DNA of 64,000 bases, taken from NCBI RefSeq assembly GCF_013327855.1, contig NZ_JABUMX010000002.1, positions 124,001-188,000 on the forward strand. Reading direction: 5' to 3'. Made by a program: the position numbers and the translations under genes. The DNA comes from Phyllobacterium pellucidum (lineage in GTDB: Bacteria > Pseudomonadota > Alphaproteobacteria > Rhizobiales > Rhizobiaceae). Positions 57,178 through 64,000 of this stretch are shown one piece after another. The notes under the pieces were generated by a model. It was not told where the DNA came from. It worked only from the letters and a program-made list of their open reading frames with translations, and did not search any database. Positions within the stretch are counted from its first letter, which is position 1. Every line of letters starts with the position of its first letter.

Positions 57178-59574
57178 ATGACATCAAAGAGGCGTTCTGC
57201 CAAAATCAAAGCTTATTCTGGCCCCGCCGGTGGATGGGGCTCTGCGAAATCCGTCGCCGAGATCACCCTGAAAGAGCATGTCGCTCTGCGCGGGCCTAAG
57301 CTACTGTCGACGCAAAACAAGCCGGAAGGCTATATGTGTGTGAGTTGCGCCTGGGCAAAACCTGCGAAAACCCATCCGCTTGAATTCTGCGAGAACGGCG
57401 CGAAGGCCACGGCCTGGGAAGTGACAACACGACGTGCGGATCGAGAATTCTTCGATAAATATACACTTAGAGAACTCGAACGCTGGCCGGACCACAACCT
57501 TGAGGAACAGGGTCGGTTGACTCATCCGATGCGCTGGGACGAGGCCATGGATAAATATGTCCCGGTGGCCTGGGCCGAAGCGTTCGCAGAGATCGGTCGG
57601 GAAGTGCGCGCCCTGGACCCGCATCAGGTCGATTTCTACACGTCCGGCCGAGCATCGCTCGAAACCAGTTACATGTATCAGCTATTCGCCCGTATGTACG
57701 GCAGCAATAACTTGCCCGACAGTTCGAACATGTGTCATGAGAGCTCTTCGGTGGCGTTGCCTGAAAGCATCGGCGCGTCGGTCGGCACTGCCGTTCTGTC
57801 TGACTTCCAGAATACCGACTGCATCTTCTACATCGCTCAGAATGTCGGCACATCGTCGCCGCGTTTTCTCCATGATCTGCAAGACGCAGTCGATCGCGGC
57901 GTCAAGATCGTAACCTTCAATCTGTTGCGGGAACGCGGCCTCGAACGCTTCGTCAACCCGCAGTCGCCGGCGCAGATGCTCACGGGCAAGGAGACGAAAA
58001 TCTCCTCCGAATATTACCAGGTGAACAACGGCGGTGATATCGCGGCCCTGTTCGGCGTTTGTAAGGCGCTCATCGAAGCCGACGATGCGTTGAAAGCCTC
58101 TCATCAAAGCCGTGTCGCTGGCGACGATGGGAGCCCAAAAGATCCGGAAAACGCTGCGATGGTCGCCTTTGCCGCCTCGATGGCCGCAGCCGACAAGAAG
58201 CATGTTCTCGATCACGACTTCATCAAGGAGCACACCACCGGTTTCGAGGAATTCGCCGACGCCGCACGCGGCCATCGGTGGGAGGAACTGGAGCGAATTT
58301 CGGGCCTCAGCCGGGATCAGATGACGCAAGCAGCGGCCACCTACGCGAAATCCGATGCTGTCATGATGGTCTATGGCATGGGCCTGACGCAACAGCTCAT
58401 GGGCGTCCAGAACGTCCACATGGTCTGCAATCTGGCACTGTTGCGCGGCAATATCGGCAAACCGGGGGCCAACATCTGTGCCGTCCGCGGTCACTCCAAC
58501 GTCCAGGGACAGCGGACCGTCGGCATCACCGAGAAGCCAGGCCTGGCGCCCCTCGACAAGCTCTCTGAACTCTACGGCTTCGAACCGCCCCGATGGACGG
58601 GCCGCTCAACGGTCGAGACGTGTGAGGCGATCATGAGCGGGCAATCGCGAGCCTTCATCAGTCTCGGCGGCAACTTCCTGAGAGCCGTCCCCGACACCAC
58701 CGCTATGGAAGATGGGTGGCGCAAGATGCGCCTGAGCGTGCAGATCGCCACCAAGCTCAATCGCAGCCATGTCGTCCATGGCGAAATTGCCTATCTGCTG
58801 CCCTGTCTTGGCCGCATCGAAGTGGATGAGCAGGCAAGCGGTCCGCAGGCCGTGTCGATTGAGAGTTCCATCGCCCATTTCCATGGCTCCCGGGGCAAAA
58901 CGAAACCGGCAAGCCCTGAGCTTCTCTCCGAGCCGGCAATCGTGGCCGGCATCGCAAAGGCGACGCTCGGCGAAACGAAGGTGCCCTGGGATAGTTGGGT
59001 GGGGAACTACGCGGAGATCCGTGATGCGATCGAGCAAACCTATCCGGAGACGTTCAAGGATTTCAACAAGCGCTTGTTTACGCGGGGCGGATTTGTCAGG
59101 CCGCTTCCGGCGCGTGAACGCAAGTGGGTGACTAAGAGCGGCAAGGCGAATTTCCTGACGCCAGAAAAACTGTTTCCCGAATTTTCGACAACGAAGAGCA
59201 CTGACGTCCTCCATTTGGCGACGCTTCGATCCAACGACCAATTCAACACCACGATCTATGGGTACAGCGATCGCTTTCGCGGGGTGGAGGGTGCGCGGAA
59301 GATCGTCTTCATGAACCCGGAAGATATCAGCCGATTGGGCTTCGCCGATGGCGAGAGCGTCGATCTAACCACCGCAATCGATGCGCACAAAGTTCGCAAA
59401 GTCACGGCGTTGAGGATCGTCCAATACGATATTCCCAAGGGCTGCTGCGGCGCGTATTATCCGGAGACGAACCCGCTGTTTCCGCTGGCTCACCATGATC
59501 CCAGGTCAAAAACGCCATCTTACAAGCTCCTGCCGGTACGTCTCAGCCGATCGGCAGAAATTCCGCGTGATTGA
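57178..59574 (+). CDS. FdhF/YdeP-type molybdopterin oxidoreductase
   Basis: A 798-residue enzyme of the YdeP branch of formate-dehydrogenase-like molybdoenzymes. Cys54, Cys57 and Cys71 (CVSCAW ... FCENGAK) begin a Fe-S site, and Cys185 in NMCHESSS is at the molybdenum ligand position. MPT-binding patterns (MVCNLALLRGNIGKPGANIC, VRGHSNVQGQ) and the C-terminal dinucleotide domain follow. YdeP proteins are linked with acid and stress responses, substrate unproven. Start at 57178 (a longer frame to 57091 is not used). First gene of the redox cluster. Confidence 0.85.
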   Translation: MTSKRRSAKIKAYSGPAGGWGSAKSVAEITLKEHVALRGPKLLSTQNKPEGYMCVSCAWAKPAKTHPLEFCENGAKATAWEVTTRRADREFFDKYTLRELERWPDHNLEEQGRLTHPMRWDEAMDKYVPVAWAEAFAEIGREVRALDPHQVDFYTSGRASLETSYMYQLFARMYGSNNLPDSSNMCHESSSVALPESIGASVGTAVLSDFQNTDCIFYIAQNVGTSSPRFLHDLQDAVDRGVKIVTFNLLRERGLERFVNPQSPAQMLTGKETKISSEYYQVNNGGDIAALFGVCKALIEADDALKASHQSRVAGDDGSPKDPENAAMVAFAASMAAADKKHVLDHDFIKEHTTGFEEFADAARGHRWEELERISGLSRDQMTQAAATYAKSDAVMMVYGMGLTQQLMGVQNVHMVCNLALLRGNIGKPGANICAVRGHSNVQGQRTVGITEKPGLAPLDKLSELYGFEPPRWTGRSTVETCEAIMSGQSRAFISLGGNFLRAVPDTTAMEDGWRKMRLSVQIATKLNRSHVVHGEIAYLLPCLGRIEVDEQASGPQAVSIESSIAHFHGSRGKTKPASPELLSEPAIVAGIAKATLGETKVPWDSWVGNYAEIRDAIEQTYPETFKDFNKRLFTRGGFVRPLPARERKWVTKSGKANFLTPEKLFPEFSTTKSTDVLHLATLRSNDQFNTTIYGYSDRFRGVEGARKIVFMNPEDISRLGFADGESVDLTTAIDAHKVRKVTALRIVQYDIPKGCCGAYYPETNPLFPLAHHDPRSKTPSYKLLPVRLSRSAEIPRD

Positions 59575-59595
59575 AAGGGGCCGAATGGGCGCATT

Positions 59596-60192
59596 ATGTT
59601 CCGAGGGATAAACAAAGCAAAATGGCCGTTTCTGGCAACCTTTGTTCTGCTGGTCGTAGCGGGCGCGTTTCTCGGCTGGGCTCGGCAGCCGCGGGAACTC
59701 CGCACCGATCCACCTATTGCGGCCGATCTTGACCACTTGCGGCTGATGCCCAATGGTATCAGCGGAGCGCCGCCTGAGAGTTATTTTGCTGAAGGGAAAC
59801 TCTACGAAAGCGATGCTTATAATCTCAGCCAGGGCCAGCGCCTCTATGACTGGTTTGGATGTCCGTCGTGCCACAGAGATGGACGTGGCAACGTAGGTCC
59901 TTCCTTCCTCGATGGCTGGTGGCTTTACGGCCCTGAGATGGTGTCCATTGTCGCGTCAATCCGCGACGGTCGCCCGCACGGCATGCCGGCCTTTCGTGAC
60001 CGGATGACGATCGAGGAGATCTGGCAATTGGCCGGCTATGTCCAGACCATCGGCGCCTATTCGGCCAAGGTAGGGGCGACGGGTCGCAAGGACGACCGTC
60101 AGACGCGACCGGCTGAGAACCGGGCACCAGCAAGAATCCTATTCGATGAAGGACCGGTCGGCGTCCACCCGGACCAGGGGCCCTCCCCTTGA
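59596..60192 (+). CDS. Membrane-anchored cytochrome c
   Basis: A 198-residue protein with an N-terminal anchor (WPFLATFVLLVVAGAFLGW) and one heme c site C89-P-S-C92-H93, with the distal Met in HGMPAF. It should pass electrons to the caa3 oxidase next to it. Its stop overlaps the start of the subunit II gene (TTGA). Confidence 0.85.
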   Translation: MFRGINKAKWPFLATFVLLVVAGAFLGWARQPRELRTDPPIAADLDHLRLMPNGISGAPPESYFAEGKLYESDAYNLSQGQRLYDWFGCPSCHRDGRGNVGPSFLDGWWLYGPEMVSIVASIRDGRPHGMPAFRDRMTIEEIWQLAGYVQTIGAYSAKVGATGRKDDRQTRPAENRAPARILFDEGPVGVHPDQGPSP

Positions 60193-61178
60193 GAACCGCG
60201 CTCGTTCTTCTGCTGTCGATCACCGCTACGGCCGCGGGCGGCAGCGGCAACCAATCGGCACTGAATTCCCAGGGCGCTCCCGCCATCCATGTCGAGCATC
60301 TGATCATCGGCATAACCGTCGTTTGCGCTGTCGTGTGGCTGCTGGTTATGATCGTGCTCGGCTGGGCACTCTTGCGAAAACGGTCCAGCGACAGCGGCCC
60401 ACCCCGTGACCGGCCCTTGACGACCATCGTGTCCAGTGCCGTCGCAGCAACGGTTGTCATCATCGCAGCTCTGACGATCGCGAGCTTTTACACCACCCGC
60501 AGCATCGGCCTGCCGGGAAACACCGCACTGACGATCACCGTCAGAGGGCAGCAATGGTGGTGGCAGGTTATCTACGCCGACGCCAATCCGGCGTTCAGCT
60601 TCCAGACCGCCAACGAAATCCATATCCCGGTCGGTCAGGATGTTCAGATCCAGCTCGAAAGCGCCGATGTCGTGCATTCGTTCTGGGTGCCGAGCCTTGC
60701 CGGCAAACAGGACCTCGTGCCGGGGCGCAGCAACAGTCTGCTCCTAAGGGCGGAACGCCCCGGCACCTATCGCGGTCAATGCGCCGAATTTTGCGGACTT
60801 CAGCATACCCATATGGCAATGATGGTCATCGCCGATGAGCCTGCGGACTATCAGCGGTGGATTGCAGCACAACGCGAAAACAGCGTGATGCCGACCTACG
60901 CGGACGCTGCCGCCGGAAAGGCTGCGTTCCTGTCAAAGCCGTGCGCTGCCTGCCATACGGTTCGCGGAACGTCTGCCGCGGGGACTACCGGCCCCGATCT
61001 GACCCATATCGGAAGCCGTCAGACGATCGCGGCCGGACTTCTCGAAACCACACGCGGATCGCTTGCGGCGTGGATTGCCGATCCGCAGACACTCAAGCCC
61101 GGTAACAACATGCCGATGGTTCCCCTCACCAGCGTCGAGCTGCGGGATATCTCCGCCTATATGGAGAGCCTCAAATGA
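60189..61178 (+). CDS. ctaC: Cytochrome c oxidase subunit II with fused cytochrome c (caa3-type)
   Basis: A 329-residue protein starting at a TTG (60189). Two membrane helices, then the CuA cupredoxin domain with ligands H163 (VVHSFW), C198, E200, C202, H206 and M209 (QCAEFCGLQHTHM), and WWW (QWWWQV) nearby. A C-terminal class I cytochrome c has C252-A-A-C255-H256 and Met later in NNMPMV. It accepts electrons from cytochrome c, passing them to subunit I. GTGA/ATGA-type overlaps keep the operon together. Confidence 0.92.
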   Translation: MRTALVLLLSITATAAGGSGNQSALNSQGAPAIHVEHLIIGITVVCAVVWLLVMIVLGWALLRKRSSDSGPPRDRPLTTIVSSAVAATVVIIAALTIASFYTTRSIGLPGNTALTITVRGQQWWWQVIYADANPAFSFQTANEIHIPVGQDVQIQLESADVVHSFWVPSLAGKQDLVPGRSNSLLLRAERPGTYRGQCAEFCGLQHTHMAMMVIADEPADYQRWIAAQRENSVMPTYADAAAGKAAFLSKPCAACHTVRGTSAAGTTGPDLTHIGSRQTIAAGLLETTRGSLAAWIADPQTLKPGNNMPMVPLTSVELRDISAYMESLK

Positions 61179-63088
61179 TCGTCAGGGATGAAGTCGAGGA
61201 TCTGCGCGATACGGCACTGGACGAGGTGCAACTCGACCGCCGTCTTTCAGAGACCTGGTCGACGCCTACGGGGTTATGGGGTGCACTTTCGACCGTCGAC
61301 CATAAAATCATTGGACGTCGCTACATCTATACGGCCTTCATATTTCTGGCGCTCGGCGGGATCCTGGCGCTGGCGATGCGGCTGCAACTGTCCGAGCCCG
61401 AAGCCCGGTTCATTGGCCCCGATCGTTACAACCAGATCTTCACCATGCACGGCACGAACATGATGTTCCTGTTTGCCGTGCCCGTGATGGAGGCGATGGC
61501 CGTCTACCTCGTGCCGCTGATGGTTGGCACCCGCAACATCGCGTTCCCGCGACTTAACGCGTTTTCCTACTGGATGTATCTCGCCGGCGGACTGCTGTTG
61601 TGGATCGCCTTTGCGGTTGATACCGGGCCGGACGTCGGCTGGTTTGCCTACGTGCCACTGTCGGGGCCGCAATATGCCGCGGGAAAGCGCGCCGACATCT
61701 GGGCGCAGATGATCACCTTTACAGAAGTCTCCGCGCTGGCCGTCGCCGTCGAGATCGTTGTTACCGTGCTAAAACAACGGGCGCCGGGCATGTCCCTTGA
61801 CCGGATCCCGTTGTTTGTCTGGTCGATGCTGGTCACATCGTTTCTGATCATCCTGGCGATGCCGGCAATCATGATCGCAAGCACTGCCTTGATCCTCGAC
61901 CGACTGGTCGGCACGCACTTCTTCAATCCGGCCGAAGGCGGCGACGTATTGCTGTGGCAGCACCTGTTCTGGTTCTTCGGCCATCCGGAGGTCTACATCA
62001 TCTTCCTGCCGGCCGTCGGTATGGTCTCGACGATTGTTGCGACCTTCACCCGACGCCCTGTCTTCGGCTATCTTGCCATGGTGATGGCCTTGGTTACGAC
62101 AGGGGTCCTGGCATTCGGGCTCTGGGTGCATCATATGTTCGTCGCCGGTCTTCCCCGCTTGGGCGAAAGCTTTTTCACCGCGTCGAGCATGGCAATCGCG
62201 ATTCCCGCTGGTCTGCAGATATTCTGCTGGCTGGCAACGATGTGGGCCGGCAGACCGGTGTTCAAGACGCCATTCCTGTTCGTCATCGGCTTCATGGTGA
62301 TATTCGTCATCGGCGGGATGACAGGCGTGATGGTGGCGTCCGTTCCGTTCGACACGCAGGTTCACGACACCTATTTCGTGGTTGCTCACTTCCATTACGT
62401 TCTGGTGGGCGGCGCGGTCTTTCCGCTTCTCGGGGCGATCTATTACTGGTTTCCGAAAATTACCGGCCGGATGATGAGCGAGACGCTCGGTCGCTGGACA
62501 TTCGGCCTGATCTTTACCGGCTTCAATCTGACTTTCTTTCCGATGCATATCCTCGGGCTGCAGGGCATGCCCCGCCGCATCTATACTTATCAGCCAGAAA
62601 TGCCGTGGTCGGGACTCAACATGTTCATCAGCCTGAGCGCCGTCATCTTAGCGGCCGGTTTCCTGCTGTTTTTTATCGACGCCATTCGCAGCGCGGCCTC
62701 AGGGCCGGCCGCGCCGGATAATCCCTGGGGCGCGTCGACACTCGAATGGGCGACATCGTCACCGCCGCTGCCGTATAATTTCGCGCGACTGCCGGTGGTC
62801 GGCAGCCTTGAACCGTTGTCCAATAATTCCGAAACGCTTTCCGTTGCCGGTGGCCTGTCTGTCGACCGCCGCGAACTGATCGTCACCAGCGTCGTCGAAG
62901 CGCTTCCGGAGGCGCGCGAGTCATCACCTGGAAATTCGATCTGGCCGCTCTGGTCGGCTCTCGCAACCACGGTGTTGTTGATCTGGTCGATCTTCACGCC
63001 ATGGGCAGTGGTGTGGGGATCGATCCCTGTGTCGATTGCCCTGATCGGCTGGTTCTGGCCGAAGGGCACTCCGGAGGACGACACATGA
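61175..63088 (+). CDS. ctaD: Cytochrome c oxidase subunit I (heme-copper)
   Basis: A 637-residue subunit with the low-spin heme His in TMHGTNMMFLF, the CuB/Tyr motif HLFWFFGHPEVYIIF, LWVHHMF, and VAHFHYVLVGG for hemes a and a3. It reduces oxygen to water and pumps protons. The length is increased by a C-terminal extension of about 100 residues with two more helices (GNSIWPLWSALATTVLLIWS), maybe a fused subunit-IV-like piece. ATGA with ctaC. Confidence 0.93.
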   Translation: MIVRDEVEDLRDTALDEVQLDRRLSETWSTPTGLWGALSTVDHKIIGRRYIYTAFIFLALGGILALAMRLQLSEPEARFIGPDRYNQIFTMHGTNMMFLFAVPVMEAMAVYLVPLMVGTRNIAFPRLNAFSYWMYLAGGLLLWIAFAVDTGPDVGWFAYVPLSGPQYAAGKRADIWAQMITFTEVSALAVAVEIVVTVLKQRAPGMSLDRIPLFVWSMLVTSFLIILAMPAIMIASTALILDRLVGTHFFNPAEGGDVLLWQHLFWFFGHPEVYIIFLPAVGMVSTIVATFTRRPVFGYLAMVMALVTTGVLAFGLWVHHMFVAGLPRLGESFFTASSMAIAIPAGLQIFCWLATMWAGRPVFKTPFLFVIGFMVIFVIGGMTGVMVASVPFDTQVHDTYFVVAHFHYVLVGGAVFPLLGAIYYWFPKITGRMMSETLGRWTFGLIFTGFNLTFFPMHILGLQGMPRRIYTYQPEMPWSGLNMFISLSAVILAAGFLLFFIDAIRSAASGPAAPDNPWGASTLEWATSSPPLPYNFARLPVVGSLEPLSNNSETLSVAGGLSVDRRELIVTSVVEALPEARESSPGNSIWPLWSALATTVLLIWSIFTPWAVVWGSIPVSIALIGWFWPKGTPEDDT

Positions 63089-63687
63089 ATCGATCCGTCG
63101 TGCTTGATCTGTCGAAGCTTCCCCCGCACGGGCTTGGCACCGCAAGCCTGACCTGGTGGGGAACGCTCGCCTTTATGCTGATCGAGGGCACCGGCTTCGC
63201 GCTTTCGATCGTCGTCTACCTCTACCTCATGAGCCTGGCACCGCACTGGCCGTTGGATGCGCCGCCACCTGATTTGCTGCCGGGATCAGGTCTGACGGCG
63301 TTGCTCATAGTCAGCCTGCTTCCCAACATGCTGATTGCCCGCTGGGCACGTCAGCAGAATTTGGCGAAGGTTCGCATCGGCCTGGTCATTATGTCCCTGC
63401 TGGGAGTTGCGCCGCTGTTTCTGCGTGTCCTCGAGTTTCCAGCAATGCATATCTCGTGGGACCAAAATGCCTATGGTTCGATCGTCTGGGTGATGCTTGG
63501 GCTTCATACGACGCATATTCTGACCGACCTGGTCGAGACGCTGGTGCTGACCTGCCTGATGTTTTCCAAGCATGGCGACAATCCGCGGCGCTACGGGGAT
63601 GTCAGCGACAACGCGATGTATTGGAACTTCGTGGTGGCCACTTGGTTGCCAATGTATGTCTGCCTTTATTGGATACCACGCCTATGA
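63085..63687 (+). CDS. ctaE: Cytochrome c oxidase subunit III
   Basis: A 200-residue membrane protein starting at ATG 63085 (ATGA overlap). About five helices; WWGTLAFMLIEGTGFALSIV and GSIVWVMLGLHTTHILTDLV, then the C-terminal YWNFVVATWLPMYVCLYWIP, fit the shorter subunit III of bacterial caa3-type oxidases. It stabilises subunit I and proton uptake. Confidence 0.88.
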   Translation: MNRSVVLDLSKLPPHGLGTASLTWWGTLAFMLIEGTGFALSIVVYLYLMSLAPHWPLDAPPPDLLPGSGLTALLIVSLLPNMLIARWARQQNLAKVRIGLVIMSLLGVAPLFLRVLEFPAMHISWDQNAYGSIVWVMLGLHTTHILTDLVETLVLTCLMFSKHGDNPRRYGDVSDNAMYWNFVVATWLPMYVCLYWIPRL

Positions 63688-63992
63688 CCAGAACTTTAAT
63701 GCGACATGGCGGACTTGCCGTCCCACTGCTGGCCTGGACCGTCGGAATGCAGCTGGGGCAGATCACCCCCTATATCGATTGCCGACAACAGGTGGCTTGG
63801 ACGCCCGCCTTTTGTGCAGCACTCTTGTTCGTTTCGATTGCGGGGGTGGCTGTATCTCGTCTGTCTCCTAAGCCCATCGGCAGGACGGAGCGATTTATCG
63901 TCGATTCGGGATTTCTGATCGCATCAACATTCCTGTTTGTGCTGATACTCCAGGGAGCGGCTTCAATGCTGCTGGATCCATGTCAACGGTGA
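63684..63992 (+). CDS. Small membrane protein at the end of the oxidase operon (102 aa)
   Basis: ATG at 63684 overlaps the subunit III stop. Three predicted helices (GGLAVPLLAWTVGMQLG, FCAALLFVSIAGVAVSRL, FLIASTFLFVLILQGAASML). It may be a small assembly or stability subunit; no family is recognised. The stop is 8 bases from the window end. Confidence 0.6.
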   Translation: MTRTLMRHGGLAVPLLAWTVGMQLGQITPYIDCRQQVAWTPAFCAALLFVSIAGVAVSRLSPKPIGRTERFIVDSGFLIASTFLFVLILQGAASMLLDPCQR

Positions 63993-64000
63993 TCAGCGCC

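Noticed and set aside
61769..62548. 259-residue minus-strand ORF
   Set aside because: It is antisense to the subunit I gene, which has full heme and copper motifs; its His/Arg-rich composition is typical of a shadow frame.
1..64000. CRISPR array
   Set aside because: No set of evenly spaced, identical short repeats was found; the only notable repeats are the 93-bp pair at 23345 and the tandem 14-mers at 27763.
51380..64000. Island inserted at tRNA-Leu
   Set aside because: The block starts beside the 5' end of the tRNA, not its 3' end, and no integrase is visible, so insertion at this tRNA is not supported.

Overview
The window looks like a chromosome segment of an alphaproteobacterium of the Hyphomicrobiales (Rhizobiales), probably near Phyllobacteriaceae or Brucellaceae. 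The signs are high GC, a GcrA-type protein, tct, ald and nnr neighbourhoods typical of that order, and rhizobial-type small conserved proteins. The genus is inference.

Positions 1-17960 are most of the early half of a temperate prophage that runs off the left edge. A leftward operon (9371 down to 562) carries a Cro-like protein, an RMF-like protein, a LexA-type DNA-binding domain, a GcrA homologue, an adenine and a cytosine methyltransferase, a RuvC-like resolvase and a DnaB-like helicase. A LexA/S24-type repressor (9461) is followed by a rightward operon (11457-17960) with ERF, YqaJ-type exonuclease, NinB, HNH, DUF4031, an excisionase-like protein and a tyrosine integrase. The integrase ends next to the 3' end of a tRNA-Cys, the probable attachment site. 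Five copies of one palindromic operator sit on three promoters, and all three are placed so that their transcripts would start at or within a few bases of an ATG. Genes mostly overlap by 4 bp (ATGA), and short membrane-peptide genes are threaded between the larger ones. No virion structural genes are in view.

Positions 18066-51379 are core chromosome: tRNA-Asn, a DnaB-like ATPase, nnr, a lipoprotein, an archaic (Csu-type) chaperone-usher pilus operon, cfa, the Lrp-ald pair, a cysK-alaX-sseA operon, a DEAD-box helicase, an HPP-CBS protein, a divergent EamA/MocR pair, tandem DUF1697 genes, ilvA, an adenine deaminase, a tctCBA transporter, a GT39 glycosyltransferase and tRNA-Leu.

Positions 51380-64000 have a more patchwork, accessory look. 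They hold small zinc-ribbon and hypothetical genes, two decayed SRAP (YedK-like) genes, a frameshifted small gene, a stand-alone ATP-dependent DNA ligase and a DUF2243 protein. They end in a tight redox cluster: FdhF/YdeP-type molybdopterin oxidoreductase, cytochrome c, and caa3-type oxidase subunits II, I and III plus a small membrane protein.
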